Shown here: positions 7,914 through 16,380 of the stretch, piece by piece
Position numbering within the stretch: the stretch's first letter is position 1
Layout of the letters: each line of letters opens with the position of its first letter
Source of the DNA: [Eubacterium] saphenum
GTDB taxonomy: Bacteria > Bacillota > Clostridia > Peptostreptococcales > Anaerovoracaceae
Length of the DNA stretch: 64,000 bases
Reading direction: 5' to 3'
NCBI GenBank assembly: GCA_004555725.1
Contig: SFHC01000008.1
Coordinates: 21,624 to 85,623, forward strand
The notes under the pieces: generated by a model
The model's database searches: none
What the model was told of the DNA's origin: nothing
Seen by the model: only the letters and a program-made list of their open reading frames with translations
Translations under genes and position numbers: made by a program

Positions 7914-7942
7914 TTGACTAGGTTTAAGGAAAATGGTACACT
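7914..7942 (+). promoter_or_regulatory. Promoter of the tetrapyrrole operon
   Basis: TTGACT (7914-7919), a 17-bp spacer and TACACT (7937-7942) form a good sigma-70-type promoter. The leader before the start codon at 7996 is only about 45 nt, leaving little room for a riboswitch. Confidence 0.7.
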
Positions 7943-7995
7943 GGATACAGTTGCATATGCAGTAGGAAGTGGCTGCATGGAAATGGAGTGGAACG

Positions 7996-9459
7996 ATGGC
8001 GTATTTTCCATTTATGGTGGATATTTCCGGAAAACGGATTGTAATTGTCGGCGGAGGCCGGAGCGCGCTCTGGAAGGTTCGGGCGTTTAAGGGTTTTGGA
8101 GCGGAGATTGTGGTAATTGCTCCGGAATTCCGGGAGGAAATTGAGAAGGCTGAAGGAATTCAGCGGATTTGCCGTCCGTTTCAGGAGTCGGATCTGGATG
8201 GCGCGGACGTTCTGGTGGCGGCGACGGATGACCGTGCGCTCAATCGCAGGGTTGCAGAGATGGCGCGCCGCCGGGGAGTGCCTGTGAATGCGGTGGATGA
8301 TAAGGAAATGTGCGATTTCATCTTCCCGGCAATCGTTCGCAGAGAAAACTACACGGTGGCGATTTCTACGGACGGAAAAAGCCCGCTGCTCGCACGGGAG
8401 ATCAAGAAATCGATCAGCCGTTCGCTTCCGGATGCCTATGACCGTGCGGTCGGGGAGCTCGGTGCCGCCAGACAAAAAGTAAAAGCCAAGGCGCAGACGC
8501 AGGGTGAACGCCAGCAGATTTTTACAGCCATGGCTGAGGAATATCTGGGGAAGAGAAAACTGCGCATCGGGACACGCGGCAGTGAACTTGCGATGATTCA
8601 GACGGAACTGGTCATGGACGCACTGCAGGAAATCGGCGTTGAGTCAGAAGCGGTGGTCATCAAGACTATGGGCGATAAGGTCCAGGATAAACCGCTCTGG
8701 AAATTCGGAGGAAAAGCTGTTTTTGTCACGGATTTTGAAGATGCCATTCTCAGCGGAAAGATCGACCTGGCGGTGCACAGCGCCAAGGATATGCCGGCGG
8801 CCTGTCCGGACGGCACTGCGGTTCTGGCATGTCTGAAACGTGACGATCCCAGGGATGTCATGGTCAGCCGAAAGAATATGAATGCAGAAGAGATCCGTCG
8901 TATCGGGACGAGCAGCTTGCGCCGGCAGGTACAGCTGCGGGAACTGTTCCCGGAGTATCAATGCGGAGTGATCCGCGGCAACGTCCCGACGCGTCTTCAT
9001 AAACTCAGAACGGGAGACTATGACGCGGTGATTCTTGCCGCGGCCGGCCTGCACAGGCTGCAGCTCGATCAGGAACCGGATCTGGATTACACATATTTTG
9101 ACACAGAAGAATTCATTCCGGCTGCCGGGCAGGCGATCATCGCTGTTGAGGGACCGGCGGACGGTGAAATAGCGGAATTGATCCGCGGCATCTGCGATGA
9201 GAGAGCGTTTACGGAGCTTGCCGCAGAGCGCGGATTTATGAAAGGTATCAATGCAGGCTGCCATGAGGCGGTCGGTGCGTTTGCGCAGCTGCAGGAGGAC
9301 GGGAGTCTGAATATGGAAGTCATGAAGGATTATGACGGACAGATGTTTGTCCATAGAGCTGAAGACGCGCAGGGAAACGCGGCTGCACTCGCAGAAAGAC
9401 TTGCGCGGCGCATTCTGGAAGATGCTCCGGGGAGCTGCTGCGGACAGGAGGAACAGTAA
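7996..9459 (+). CDS. hemC: Fusion: precorrin-2 dehydrogenase domain + hydroxymethylbilane synthase
   Basis: This 487-residue protein joins two tetrapyrrole enzymes. Residues 1-180 are a CysG-N/SirC/Met8-type domain: the Rossmann motif VGGGRSALWK, then VNAVDDKEMCDF with the catalytic Asp region. It oxidises precorrin-2 to sirohydrochlorin with NAD. From about residue 186, KLRIGTRGSELAMIQT opens a full hydroxymethylbilane synthase that condenses four porphobilinogens. SAKDMPA holds the catalytic Asp, and Cys422 in NAGCHEAVG binds the dipyrromethane cofactor. ATG 7996 is preferred over an upstream GTG (7969) because it begins the conserved domain (AYFPFMVD) and has GGAG upstream. The stop codon shares one base with the next start, implying translational coupling. 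Confidence 0.92.
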   Translation: MAYFPFMVDISGKRIVIVGGGRSALWKVRAFKGFGAEIVVIAPEFREEIEKAEGIQRICRPFQESDLDGADVLVAATDDRALNRRVAEMARRRGVPVNAVDDKEMCDFIFPAIVRRENYTVAISTDGKSPLLAREIKKSISRSLPDAYDRAVGELGAARQKVKAKAQTQGERQQIFTAMAEEYLGKRKLRIGTRGSELAMIQTELVMDALQEIGVESEAVVIKTMGDKVQDKPLWKFGGKAVFVTDFEDAILSGKIDLAVHSAKDMPAACPDGTAVLACLKRDDPRDVMVSRKNMNAEEIRRIGTSSLRRQVQLRELFPEYQCGVIRGNVPTRLHKLRTGDYDAVILAAAGLHRLQLDQEPDLDYTYFDTEEFIPAAGQAIIAVEGPADGEIAELIRGICDERAFTELAAERGFMKGINAGCHEAVGAFAQLQEDGSLNMEVMKDYDGQMFVHRAEDAQGNAAALAERLARRILEDAPGSCCGQEEQ

Positions 9460-10913
9460 TGGGAACGGTATATCTGGTCGGTGCGGGTCCGGGGGATCCG
9501 GATCTGATCACAAGAAAAGCGCTGAAGCTGATCCGGAAAGCGGATCTGATTGTTTATGACAGCCTGGCGCCGGCGGAGCTTCTGTCTGAGGCGCCGGCAG
9601 CGTGTCAGTGTGTGCATGTCGGAAAGCGCGCGGGGAAGCACAGCGCCGCCCAGGAAGAAATCAATCATCTTCTTGTCAGCGGCGCAGCCCGGTATGAGAC
9701 TGTGGTGCGGCTGAAAGGCGGCGATCCGTTCGTGTTCGGGCGGGGCGGTGAAGAAGTTCTGGCGCTGCAGGAAGCCGGTGTTCCGTTTCAGCTTGTCCCG
9801 GGTGTTACGTCCGCGGTCTCTGTACCGGAAATTGCCGGAATCCCGGTTACGCACAGAAAACTGGCCAGAAGCTTCCACGTAATCACCGGTCATATTGCCG
9901 ATGATGAACTGGATTACAGTGCGTATGCACATATGGAAGGAACCCTGGTGTTTTTGATGGGGTTGTCCGCACTGCCGCGGATTTCCGCCGGGCTTCTTGC
10001 AGGTGGAATGGCAGGAGATACGCCGGCGGCTGTGGTCTCACAGGGGTTTACGGAGCGTCAGCGCGTTCTGCGCGCGCCGCTTTCACAGATTTCCGAGAGG
10101 ACAAAAGAAACGCGCATGGGGGCGCCGGCTGTGATTGTCGTGGGACCGTGCGCGGATCTGGATCTCCAGTACCATCCGCCGTTTGGCGTCATCGGTTCCG
10201 ATTCTTTCTATGCCCGGCTGGAACGGGCGATGGGAAAGGAAGCAGGGATGCTCCGCCATGTCATGCGGGTGAAGCTCAGGGTAACTGACGCGGGCCGGCG
10301 CAGTCTCTGTGAGGCATTTTCACGCATTGAATCGTTTGACTGGGTCGTGTTTACGAGCCGGAACGCGGTTTCGATGTGTGAACGGATTGCAGAGGAGGAG
10401 AATTTTCAGATGCGCCGCCTTGACCATGTGCGTTTTGCCGCCATCGGACCGGGAACCGCAGAGCGGCTTATGGCTGTTGCCGGCCATGTTGATCTGGTGC
10501 CGGACAATTACACGAGTGACGCGCTTGCCGAGGTGCTGGTCCGGAAAGCCCGCGGAGAAAAAGTTTTGGTCATACGGGCAGAAGGCGGGCGGCAGGAGAT
10601 GTATTCCATCCTTGAGCGGGGCGGAATTTCATATGAAAAAGTTCTGCTGTATACATCCTCCGGAGAGCTTCTGGCTGATCCGGAGGAAATTCAGAGAGCG
10701 GAGCTGCTGGCTTTTGCGAGTGCGTCCGGGGTGGACTGTATGCTGGATGCTGCGGAAGATGCGAGGTGCGGCCTTGACCGGCTGCGTTTTGTCTGCATCG
10801 GCGAAGCAACAGCGGAAGAACTGCGGAAAAGGGGCAGGGAACCGGCGTTTATCACGCATCCGCACACGGCGGAAGAGCTTGCGCGCAGGCTGAAGCTGTG
10901 GAAAAACGTATAA
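9459..10913 (+). CDS. Fusion: uroporphyrinogen-III C-methyltransferase + uroporphyrinogen-III synthase
   Basis: This 484-residue bifunctional protein opens with a SUMT/CobA domain (VGAGPGDPDLIT, then VRLKGGDPFVFGRGGEE, VPGVTSAVSVPEIAGIP and VTHR), which transfers two methyls from S-adenosylmethionine to make precorrin-2. From about residue 245 to the end a HemD domain follows (FDWVVFTSRNAV, AAIGPGTAE, LVPDNYTSDAL), which cyclises hydroxymethylbilane to uroporphyrinogen III. CobA-HemD fusions are known in clostridia. With its two neighbours it allows flux from porphobilinogen to sirohydrochlorin, precursor of siroheme and cobalamin. Confidence 0.93.
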   Translation: MGTVYLVGAGPGDPDLITRKALKLIRKADLIVYDSLAPAELLSEAPAACQCVHVGKRAGKHSAAQEEINHLLVSGAARYETVVRLKGGDPFVFGRGGEEVLALQEAGVPFQLVPGVTSAVSVPEIAGIPVTHRKLARSFHVITGHIADDELDYSAYAHMEGTLVFLMGLSALPRISAGLLAGGMAGDTPAAVVSQGFTERQRVLRAPLSQISERTKETRMGAPAVIVVGPCADLDLQYHPPFGVIGSDSFYARLERAMGKEAGMLRHVMRVKLRVTDAGRRSLCEAFSRIESFDWVVFTSRNAVSMCERIAEEENFQMRRLDHVRFAAIGPGTAERLMAVAGHVDLVPDNYTSDALAEVLVRKARGEKVLVIRAEGGRQEMYSILERGGISYEKVLLYTSSGELLADPEEIQRAELLAFASASGVDCMLDAAEDARCGLDRLRFVCIGEATAEELRKRGREPAFITHPHTAEELARRLKLWKNV

Positions 10914-10950
10914 GGATTATTGAAGAAGTGAACGAGGAGAACAGGGGAAC

Positions 10951-11922
10951 ATGAGAAGAATGAGAAGGCTGAGAAGTTCAGCAAGAATGAGAAAACTGGT
11001 GCAGGAGAATCGTCTGAGCCCGGATGAGCTGATTTATCCGATGTTTATCGCGGAAGGCGAGAATATCAAGAATCCTGTGCCGTCGATGCCGGGCGTGTAC
11101 CAGTGGTCGATTGACCGTCTGCCGGAGCTGCTGGATGATGTAATGGAGAGCGGTGTCCGGGGGCTTTTGGTGTTTGGAATTCCGGCGCACAAGGATGAGG
11201 TAGGCAGCGAGGCCTATGACCATAACGGCGTGACGCAGCAGGGAATCCGGTTCATTAAGAAATACGCGCCGGAACTTCTGGTGATTGCGGATGTGTGCCT
11301 TTGTGAATATACGTCGCACGGCCACTGCGGGCTGATCCGGGATGGAGAAATTCTGAATGACGAGACGCTGCCGCTTTTGGCGAAGGCGTCTGTAACGCTG
11401 GCTGAGGCGGGAGCGGATATGATTGCGCCGTCGGATATGATGGACGGGCGTGTTGCGTCGATCCGGAAAGCGCTCGATGACGCCGGTTACCTGAATACGC
11501 CGATCATGTCATACAGCGCCAAGTTTGCATCCGTGTATTATTCCCCGTTCCGGGATGCTGCACACTCTGCGCCGGCTTTTGGGGACCGGAAAACGTACCA
11601 GATGGATCCGCCGAACGGAGATGAGGCCGTCCGGGAGTGCCTGACGGATATTGAAGAGGGTGCAGACATCCTGATTGTAAAGCCGGCGCTGGCGTATCTG
11701 GACGTGGTAAAGGAAGTTTCCAGTCTTGTGCGCGTCCCGGTTGCGACCTATAACGTGAGCGGCGAGTACGCCATGGTCAAGGCGGCAGCGGAAAAGGGCT
11801 GGATCGATGAGAAGCGCGTCGTCATGGAGAATCTGATTTCCATGAAGCGCGCCGGAGCAGACATCATCATTACCTATCACGCGCTTGATGCAGCCAGATG
11901 GCTGAGAGAAGACGCAAAATAG
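10951..11922 (+). CDS. hemB: Porphobilinogen synthase (delta-aminolevulinate dehydratase)
   Basis: The protein has 323 residues, the normal family size. It condenses two 5-aminolevulinates into porphobilinogen. DVCLCEYTSHGHCG is the cysteine-rich zinc site, and the two catalytic lysines lie in SYSAKFASVYYSPFRDA and LIVKPALAYLD. It is the last gene of the operon, 37 bp after the preceding one. The genes for making aminolevulinate itself (glutamyl-tRNA reductase and the aminomutase) are not in this window. Confidence 0.95.
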   Translation: MRRMRRLRSSARMRKLVQENRLSPDELIYPMFIAEGENIKNPVPSMPGVYQWSIDRLPELLDDVMESGVRGLLVFGIPAHKDEVGSEAYDHNGVTQQGIRFIKKYAPELLVIADVCLCEYTSHGHCGLIRDGEILNDETLPLLAKASVTLAEAGADMIAPSDMMDGRVASIRKALDDAGYLNTPIMSYSAKFASVYYSPFRDAAHSAPAFGDRKTYQMDPPNGDEAVRECLTDIEEGADILIVKPALAYLDVVKEVSSLVRVPVATYNVSGEYAMVKAAAEKGWIDEKRVVMENLISMKRAGADIIITYHALDAARWLREDAK

Positions 11923-11951
11923 TCTGTCCGGAAATCGCATAAAGAAAAATA

Positions 11952-11983
11952 CGAGGGAGCTGCTGTGAACTGCAGCTCCCTCG
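11952..11983. terminator. Hairpin between hemB and glutathione peroxidase
   Basis: CGAGGGAGCTGC (11952-11963) pairs perfectly with GCAGCTCCCTCG (11972-11983). It lies between convergent genes and is probably a terminator, although neither side has a long T-run. Confidence 0.6.
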
Positions 11984-12053
11984 GCTTTGATAAAAGGAGT
12001 ATGTGGAAATTATTCGGATTACTGCATAAGGCAATTTCTGCAGTAACGCAGGA

Positions 12054-12602
12054 TTACAGCAGTTCAGCGACTGCCGCGTCAACGGCCTTCATATCCGCCG
12101 TCGGCTCAAAACGCTGGAGCACGTTTCCTTCACGGTCAACCAGGAATTTTGTAAAATTCCACTTGATCTTCGGATTGTTCTTATAGTCCTTATCGAACTT
12201 CTTCAGCATCGCGCTCATTGCAAGAGCTTTCGGGCCTTTTCCCATGCCTTCAAATCCTTTCTGGCTCTTCAGGTATGTGTAAAGCGGGAGTTCATTCTCA
12301 CCGTTGACGTCTGATTTTTTCATCTGCGGGAACTTGGTGTTATAGTGCAGTGTGCAGAATTCATGAATCTCTTCATCCGTTCCCGGAGCCTGTCCGAGGA
12401 ACTGGTTGCACGGAATGTCGATAATTTCCAGTCCCTGGTCGTGATACTTTTCATACATGGATTCCAGATCCTCATACTGAGGGGTAAAGCCGCAGCCGGT
12501 TGCCGTGTTCACGATCAGCATGACTTTTCCCTTAAATTCAGAAAGAGAAAGTTCTTTTCCATCTACCGTCGGTACGGAATACTCATAGATTTTGCTGCTC
12601 AT
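12054..12602 (-). CDS. Glutathione peroxidase family protein
   Basis: This 182-residue thioredoxin-fold peroxidase reduces hydrogen or lipid peroxides, in bacteria usually with thioredoxin. The catalytic Cys is in NTATGCGFTPQYE (the usual motif has SKCG), the Gln in PCNQFLGQ and the Trp in KWNFTKFLVD. The active-site residue is a normal cysteine codon, not selenocysteine. The start at 12602 is set by AGGAGG 6 bases upstream; an upstream in-frame extension is rejected. It gives this anaerobe some oxidant protection. The gene is a monocistron. Confidence 0.92.
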   Translation of the reverse strand: MSSKIYEYSVPTVDGKELSLSEFKGKVMLIVNTATGCGFTPQYEDLESMYEKYHDQGLEIIDIPCNQFLGQAPGTDEEIHEFCTLHYNTKFPQMKKSDVNGENELPLYTYLKSQKGFEGMGKGPKALAMSAMLKKFDKDYKNNPKIKWNFTKFLVDREGNVLQRFEPTADMKAVDAAVAELL

Positions 12603-12910
12603 GATTAACCTCCTGTATATTTTATATTGCGTTAAATTCAATTGCACTCAATTTATATTCTTATTATACCCGACAAAGATTGATTGTCAAGGGGAGAATT
12701 TTCGATTTTTGACAAAAAAGAAAAGAGCAAGGCGCATAGCCTGTGAAGAATTGTCAAGCCTGTGCAAACGATGTCTAAAACATTCTTCTTCTTTTGAAAT
12801 GACAGTGGATTCTGCATCCTGAACATGATATAGTTGGCTTGTAAGTAAGAAGAAGAAAAAAGGACACGGAGGAGTGTGTTCGGAAGACCAAAAAGAAGGA
12901 TGTGATCAGA

Positions 12911-13735
12911 ATGAAGATTAATTTTAACGAGAAAAAAGGCTTTATCTGCGATATGGACGGGGTCATCTATCATGGAAACATGATCCTTCCGGGGGTAAAG
13001 GAGTTTATAAAATGGCTGCAGGATGAGAAAAAGTCGTACCTCTTCCTGACCAATAACAGCGGCTACACGCCGCGCGAGCTGAATCAGAAACTGCAGCGGA
13101 TGGGACTGGATGTTCCGGAAGAGCATTTCTACACAAGCGCCCTGGCAACTGCCGCTTTTCTTGCGGATCAGGCGCCGGGATGTTCGGCTTATGTCATTGG
13201 AGAAGCCGGCCTGCTGAACGCGCTTTACGATGTCGGCATCGTCATGAATGATGTCGATCCGGATTACGTCGTGATCGGAGAAGGAAAGAATTATTCTCTT
13301 GATACGCTGACCAAAGCATGCAATCTGGTTATGAACGGGGCCAAGCTGATCGGAGCCAATTCCGATATTTCCGGACCGATTGAGAACGGAATTATGCCGG
13401 CCTGCGGATCACTGGTTGCTCCAGTTGAGATGGCAACAGGAACGAAGGCGTATTTCTGTGGAAAACCAAACCCGCTCATGATGCGTACAGGGCTGAAGCG
13501 TCTCGGCTGCCACTCCAACGAGGCCGTGATGATCGGCGACCGCATGGACACCGATGTCATTTCCGGTCTGGAGAGCGGAATGTCAACTGTTCTGGTCCTC
13601 TCCGGCGTTTCCGACATGGATACCCTGAAATCTTATGCTTATCGCCCGTCTGTCGTGTTCAGCGGCGTCGGAGAAATTCCGAAAGCTGCCGCCGCGTCCC
13701 GGAACGGCGCGCCTGCAGAGAAAAAGAAAGCATAA
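12911..13735 (+). CDS. HAD-IIA family sugar/nucleotide phosphatase (NagD-like)
   Basis: This protein of about 274 residues belongs to the HAD superfamily with a C2 cap. Motif I is FICDMDGVIYHG with nucleophile Asp, motif II FLTNNSGYTPRE, and motif IV MIGDRMDTDV. NagD-like enzymes dephosphorylate small metabolites such as nucleoside monophosphates. ATG 12911 is chosen because AAGGA (12896-12900) has standard spacing to it; GTG 12902 is an in-frame alternative. The C-terminal tail is lysine-rich and unconserved. A terminator follows. Confidence 0.88.
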   Translation: MKINFNEKKGFICDMDGVIYHGNMILPGVKEFIKWLQDEKKSYLFLTNNSGYTPRELNQKLQRMGLDVPEEHFYTSALATAAFLADQAPGCSAYVIGEAGLLNALYDVGIVMNDVDPDYVVIGEGKNYSLDTLTKACNLVMNGAKLIGANSDISGPIENGIMPACGSLVAPVEMATGTKAYFCGKPNPLMMRTGLKRLGCHSNEAVMIGDRMDTDVISGLESGMSTVLVLSGVSDMDTLKSYAYRPSVVFSGVGEIPKAAAASRNGAPAEKKKA

Positions 13736-13753
13736 TAAAACTGACATAAAGAG

Positions 13754-13799
13754 ACCGCTGCATTTCAACATAGAATCATGCTGAAAGCAGCGGTTTTTC
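13754..13799 (+). terminator. Terminator of the HAD phosphatase gene
   Basis: ACCGCTGC (13754-13761) and GCAGCGGT (13787-13794) pair around an inner TTTCA...TGAAA stem, followed by a T-run. Confidence 0.85.
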
Positions 13800-13809
13800 T
13801 GCGTACAGA

Positions 13810-14388
13810 TCAGTCAAAGAATTCAACTTTTCCGGTTTCAATATCGTAGAGTGCGCCGGTGACTTCCAGGCCGTTTTCCTCTTCGCTTTCCAGGATTTCA
13901 AAACTGTTTTCAATCCGGTGGATGCTGTGGCGGACATTCAGCACAGCGGCGGTGCGGTCATCGGTCTCCTTTCCGATGGCATCCCGGATCTCCTCCAGAA
14001 TCGACTGAATGAACTTACTGTCCTCATCCGGATGCATAGCCGCTTCGACGGCGCCGCAGTGCGTATGTCCCATGACGACGATCAGACGCGCGCCGAGATG
14101 CTTCTGCGCGTATTCAATGCTGGCAAGCTGGTGCTTGTCGATGACATTTCCGGCTACGCGGATGACAAAGAGATCACCGATTCCTGCGCTGAAGATATTC
14201 TCCGGAATGACACGGGAGTCCGAACAGGTTATCACGATGGCAAACGGCGACTGCCCTGAAGAAGCCGTTTCCTTCCGCACAGATGGGGAAATATTTCCTG
14301 AAGAAGTCTCTGCCTCAAGGTAGCGCAGATTCCCTTCCTTCAGACGCTCAAGCGCCTCATGCGCATTTAAATTCTGTTTTGCTGACAT
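13810..14388 (-). CDS. Beta-class carbonic anhydrase
   Basis: This 192-residue enzyme interconverts carbon dioxide and bicarbonate. Zinc ligands are visible as Cys in ITCSDSRV (with the Asp-Arg dyad) and His and Cys in MGHTHCGAVEAA. GDLFVIRVAGN is the conserved active-site strand. GAGGTGA upstream of ATG 14388 supports the start. The gene stands alone; bicarbonate supply for carboxylations is the usual role. Confidence 0.93.
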   Translation of the reverse strand: MSAKQNLNAHEALERLKEGNLRYLEAETSSGNISPSVRKETASSGQSPFAIVITCSDSRVIPENIFSAGIGDLFVIRVAGNVIDKHQLASIEYAQKHLGARLIVVMGHTHCGAVEAAMHPDEDSKFIQSILEEIRDAIGKETDDRTAAVLNVRHSIHRIENSFEILESEEENGLEVTGALYDIETGKVEFFD

Positions 14389-14563
14389 GATATCACCTCT
14401 TTTCTGCTTTTCTATATCTTACATCGTTTATCAGCGATATTCCATAGCTTGCGTGAAAAGAATGAATATTATCAGCCATCCGGAAGGCTGCCGAAAAACC
14501 GGGCGGAGCCGTAGGAACGGAGAACCCCTTGCGCGTGTGCTATTTGTCGAAAATGGAATCCGA

Positions 14564-14593
14564 TTGACGAGGGCGGACGGAGGCGGATATACT
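14564..14593 (+). promoter_or_regulatory. Promoter of the aldo/keto reductase gene
   Basis: TTGACG (14564-14569) and TATACT (14588-14593) are separated by 18 bp, about 35 bp before the start codon. Confidence 0.6.
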
Positions 14594-14627
14594 GAGAAAA
14601 AGCTGTGGTAGAGATGGAGGTGTAGAA

Positions 14628-15818
14628 ATGAAGTATCGTGAAGATAAGAAGGGAAGTCCGATCTCAGCCTTGGGGTTTGGATGCATGCGGTTTACGCGGA
14701 CGGCCGGGAATATCGATCTGGAGAAAGCAGAGCAAGAGCTGATGGAGGCGTACCGGCAGGGGGTCAATTATTTTGATACCGCGTATGTCTATCCGGGGAG
14801 TGAGGCGGCGATCGGAAAGATTTTTCAGAAGAACGGAATCCGGGAGAAGATAAACATCGCGGCTAAGCTGCCGCAGTACATGGTGACGACGCCCGGAGAT
14901 ATGGATAAGTATTTCCAGGAAGAGCTGCACCGGCTGCGGACGGACTATGTGGATTATTATCTGATGCACCATATGACGGACATTGTACAGTGGAAAAAAC
15001 TGCAGGCGCTTGGCATCGAGGACTGGATTGCGGAGAAAAAGCGTTCCGGGCAGATCAGGAATATCGGCTTCTCGTATCACGGGAACACGGAGGATTTTCT
15101 GAAGATCCTGGATGCCTATGACTGGGATATGTGCCAGATTCAGTATAACTATGTGGACGAGCACACACAGGCGGGGGCAGAAGGACTGCATGCAGCAGGG
15201 AAAAAGGGAATTCCTGTCGTGATCATGGAACCGCTGCGCGGCGGCAAGCTGGTTAATCTTCTTCCGGAAAAGGCCAAAGCCCTGATCCGGTCGCAGGAAA
15301 GCGGGTATACCGCGGCGGAGTACGGGCTCAGATGGCTCTGGAATCAGCCGGAGGTGACATGCGTGCTGTCCGGAATGAATTCCCTGGATATGGTGAAAGA
15401 GAATTGCAGGATTGCTTCAGAAGCAGAAGCCGGCGGGTTTTCACAAGAGGATTTCCGGGTCATTGAAGAGGTGAAGCAGATTATCCACGAGACCGAAAAA
15501 GTCGGATGCACCGGCTGCGGGTACTGTATGCCTTGTCCGCAGGGCGTCGATATTCCAGGTGCTTTTCGGTGCTGGAACCGCATGTATTCAGAGAACAAGG
15601 GAACCGGCCGCAAAGAGTACGCCCAGACCGTCGGACTCAGGATGGAGCCGGCTTTTGCCAGCCAGTGCGTGCAGTGCGGAAAATGCGAGACCCGCTGCCC
15701 GCAGAGCATTCCGATCCGCGAGAAACTGAAAGAAGCCGATAAAGCCCTGCGCCCGCTGCCTTACCGCATCGGCATCGCGCTGGCGAGAAAAAAGATGCTG
15801 AAGAAGATCCGGGCGTAA
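14628..15818 (+). CDS. Aldo/keto reductase with C-terminal 4Fe-4S ferredoxin domain
   Basis: This 396-residue protein has a TIM-barrel aldo/keto reductase domain in about residues 1-280. LGFGCMRF, NYFDTAYVYPGSE (catalytic Asp/Tyr), KLPQY (Lys) and YYLMHHM (His) supply the tetrad. Two cysteine clusters follow: CTGCGYCMPCPQG and CVQCGKCETRCPQ, each typical of a 4Fe-4S site. This architecture is common in anaerobic clostridia and suggests electron exchange with ferredoxin rather than simple NADPH reduction. The substrate is unknown. Confidence 0.9.
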   Translation: MKYREDKKGSPISALGFGCMRFTRTAGNIDLEKAEQELMEAYRQGVNYFDTAYVYPGSEAAIGKIFQKNGIREKINIAAKLPQYMVTTPGDMDKYFQEELHRLRTDYVDYYLMHHMTDIVQWKKLQALGIEDWIAEKKRSGQIRNIGFSYHGNTEDFLKILDAYDWDMCQIQYNYVDEHTQAGAEGLHAAGKKGIPVVIMEPLRGGKLVNLLPEKAKALIRSQESGYTAAEYGLRWLWNQPEVTCVLSGMNSLDMVKENCRIASEAEAGGFSQEDFRVIEEVKQIIHETEKVGCTGCGYCMPCPQGVDIPGAFRCWNRMYSENKGTGRKEYAQTVGLRMEPAFASQCVQCGKCETRCPQSIPIREKLKEADKALRPLPYRIGIALARKKMLKKIRA

Positions 15819-16060
15819 GTGCCCCGGAAAAGCGGCAGTGTGGGACGGTCCCGAAAAACGGGCAGCCGTGGAAGAATCCAGGAGGGGTGGCCCCTGGAAT
15901 TGTGGCGTCGCGGAGGGTAACCGGTCTCGGAATGGAATTGAACAGAGAAAAATCAGGCGTTTGGGGGAGGAGAATAAAGTATTGGTTTGTGTATACTGAA
16001 TACTTTATGGTACAACAACAATACTATGCGATATTAATTGTGGTGTATAAATAAAAATAC
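15819..16060 (+). other. Intergenic region, hairpins and one GTATAC core
   Basis: There is no gene. A hairpin CCAGG...CCTGG near 15879-15898 and a small CCCG/CGGG stem near 15850 could terminate the upstream gene, though without a T-run. GTATACTGAATAC (15991-16003) is a degenerate copy of the dispersed 13-bp core, about 60 bp upstream of the permease promoter. Confidence 0.5.
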
Positions 16061-16089
16061 TTGACGAATATGTGAGTGTGCCGTATTAT
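16061..16089 (+). promoter_or_regulatory. Promoter of the APC permease gene
   Basis: TTGACG (16061-16066), a 17-bp spacer and TATTAT (16084-16089) form a strong promoter. An inverted repeat TCCTAT/ATAGGA at about 16099-16118 overlaps the expected transcription start and could be an operator. Confidence 0.7.
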
Positions 16090-16095
16090 AGATAT

Positions 16096-16380
16096 ATCCT
16101 ATTTATTCTATAGGAAAAGGGTGTAATTTGTTGCGGAGATTAATTTATCCGGCAGAACACTGGTTACTGTCACGCCTGATTTATTATTTGTACTGAGTTT
16201 TTAGAATAACAGTCGATTGGAATGGGGTTATCCAATCAGGGGGGAAAGCTCAGTTCCGCCAGCAGGGATTTCGACATGGGGGTGCCGGAGCCTGCAGGAT
16301 GGCAGAACGCAAATAATAACCGGGAGAGTAAATCTCCGGTCAGGACAATGCACGCCTGAAAGAGAAGGGAGTATTGGGTT
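16096..16380 (+). promoter_or_regulatory. Long structured 5' leader of the APC permease, unidentified
   Basis: About 285 nt lie between the inferred transcription start and the start codon. Stems visible by eye are ATTGGA/TCCAAT (about 16216-16236), a GGGAA/TTCC stem just after it, and CCGG-GAGA/TCTCCGG (about 16319-16339). A leader this long on an amino-acid permease suggests a cis-regulatory RNA. I could not match it to T-box, lysine, glycine, SAM, THF or c-di-AMP consensus motifs. Confidence 0.4.

Noticed and set aside
12054..12602. Selenocysteine glutathione peroxidase
   Set aside because: The active-site codon is a normal cysteine codon and there is no in-frame TGA.
16200..16380. T-box, glycine, lysine or SAM riboswitch upstream of the APC permease
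   Set aside because: None of the conserved core words of these classes could be found in order. The leader is reported as unassigned instead.
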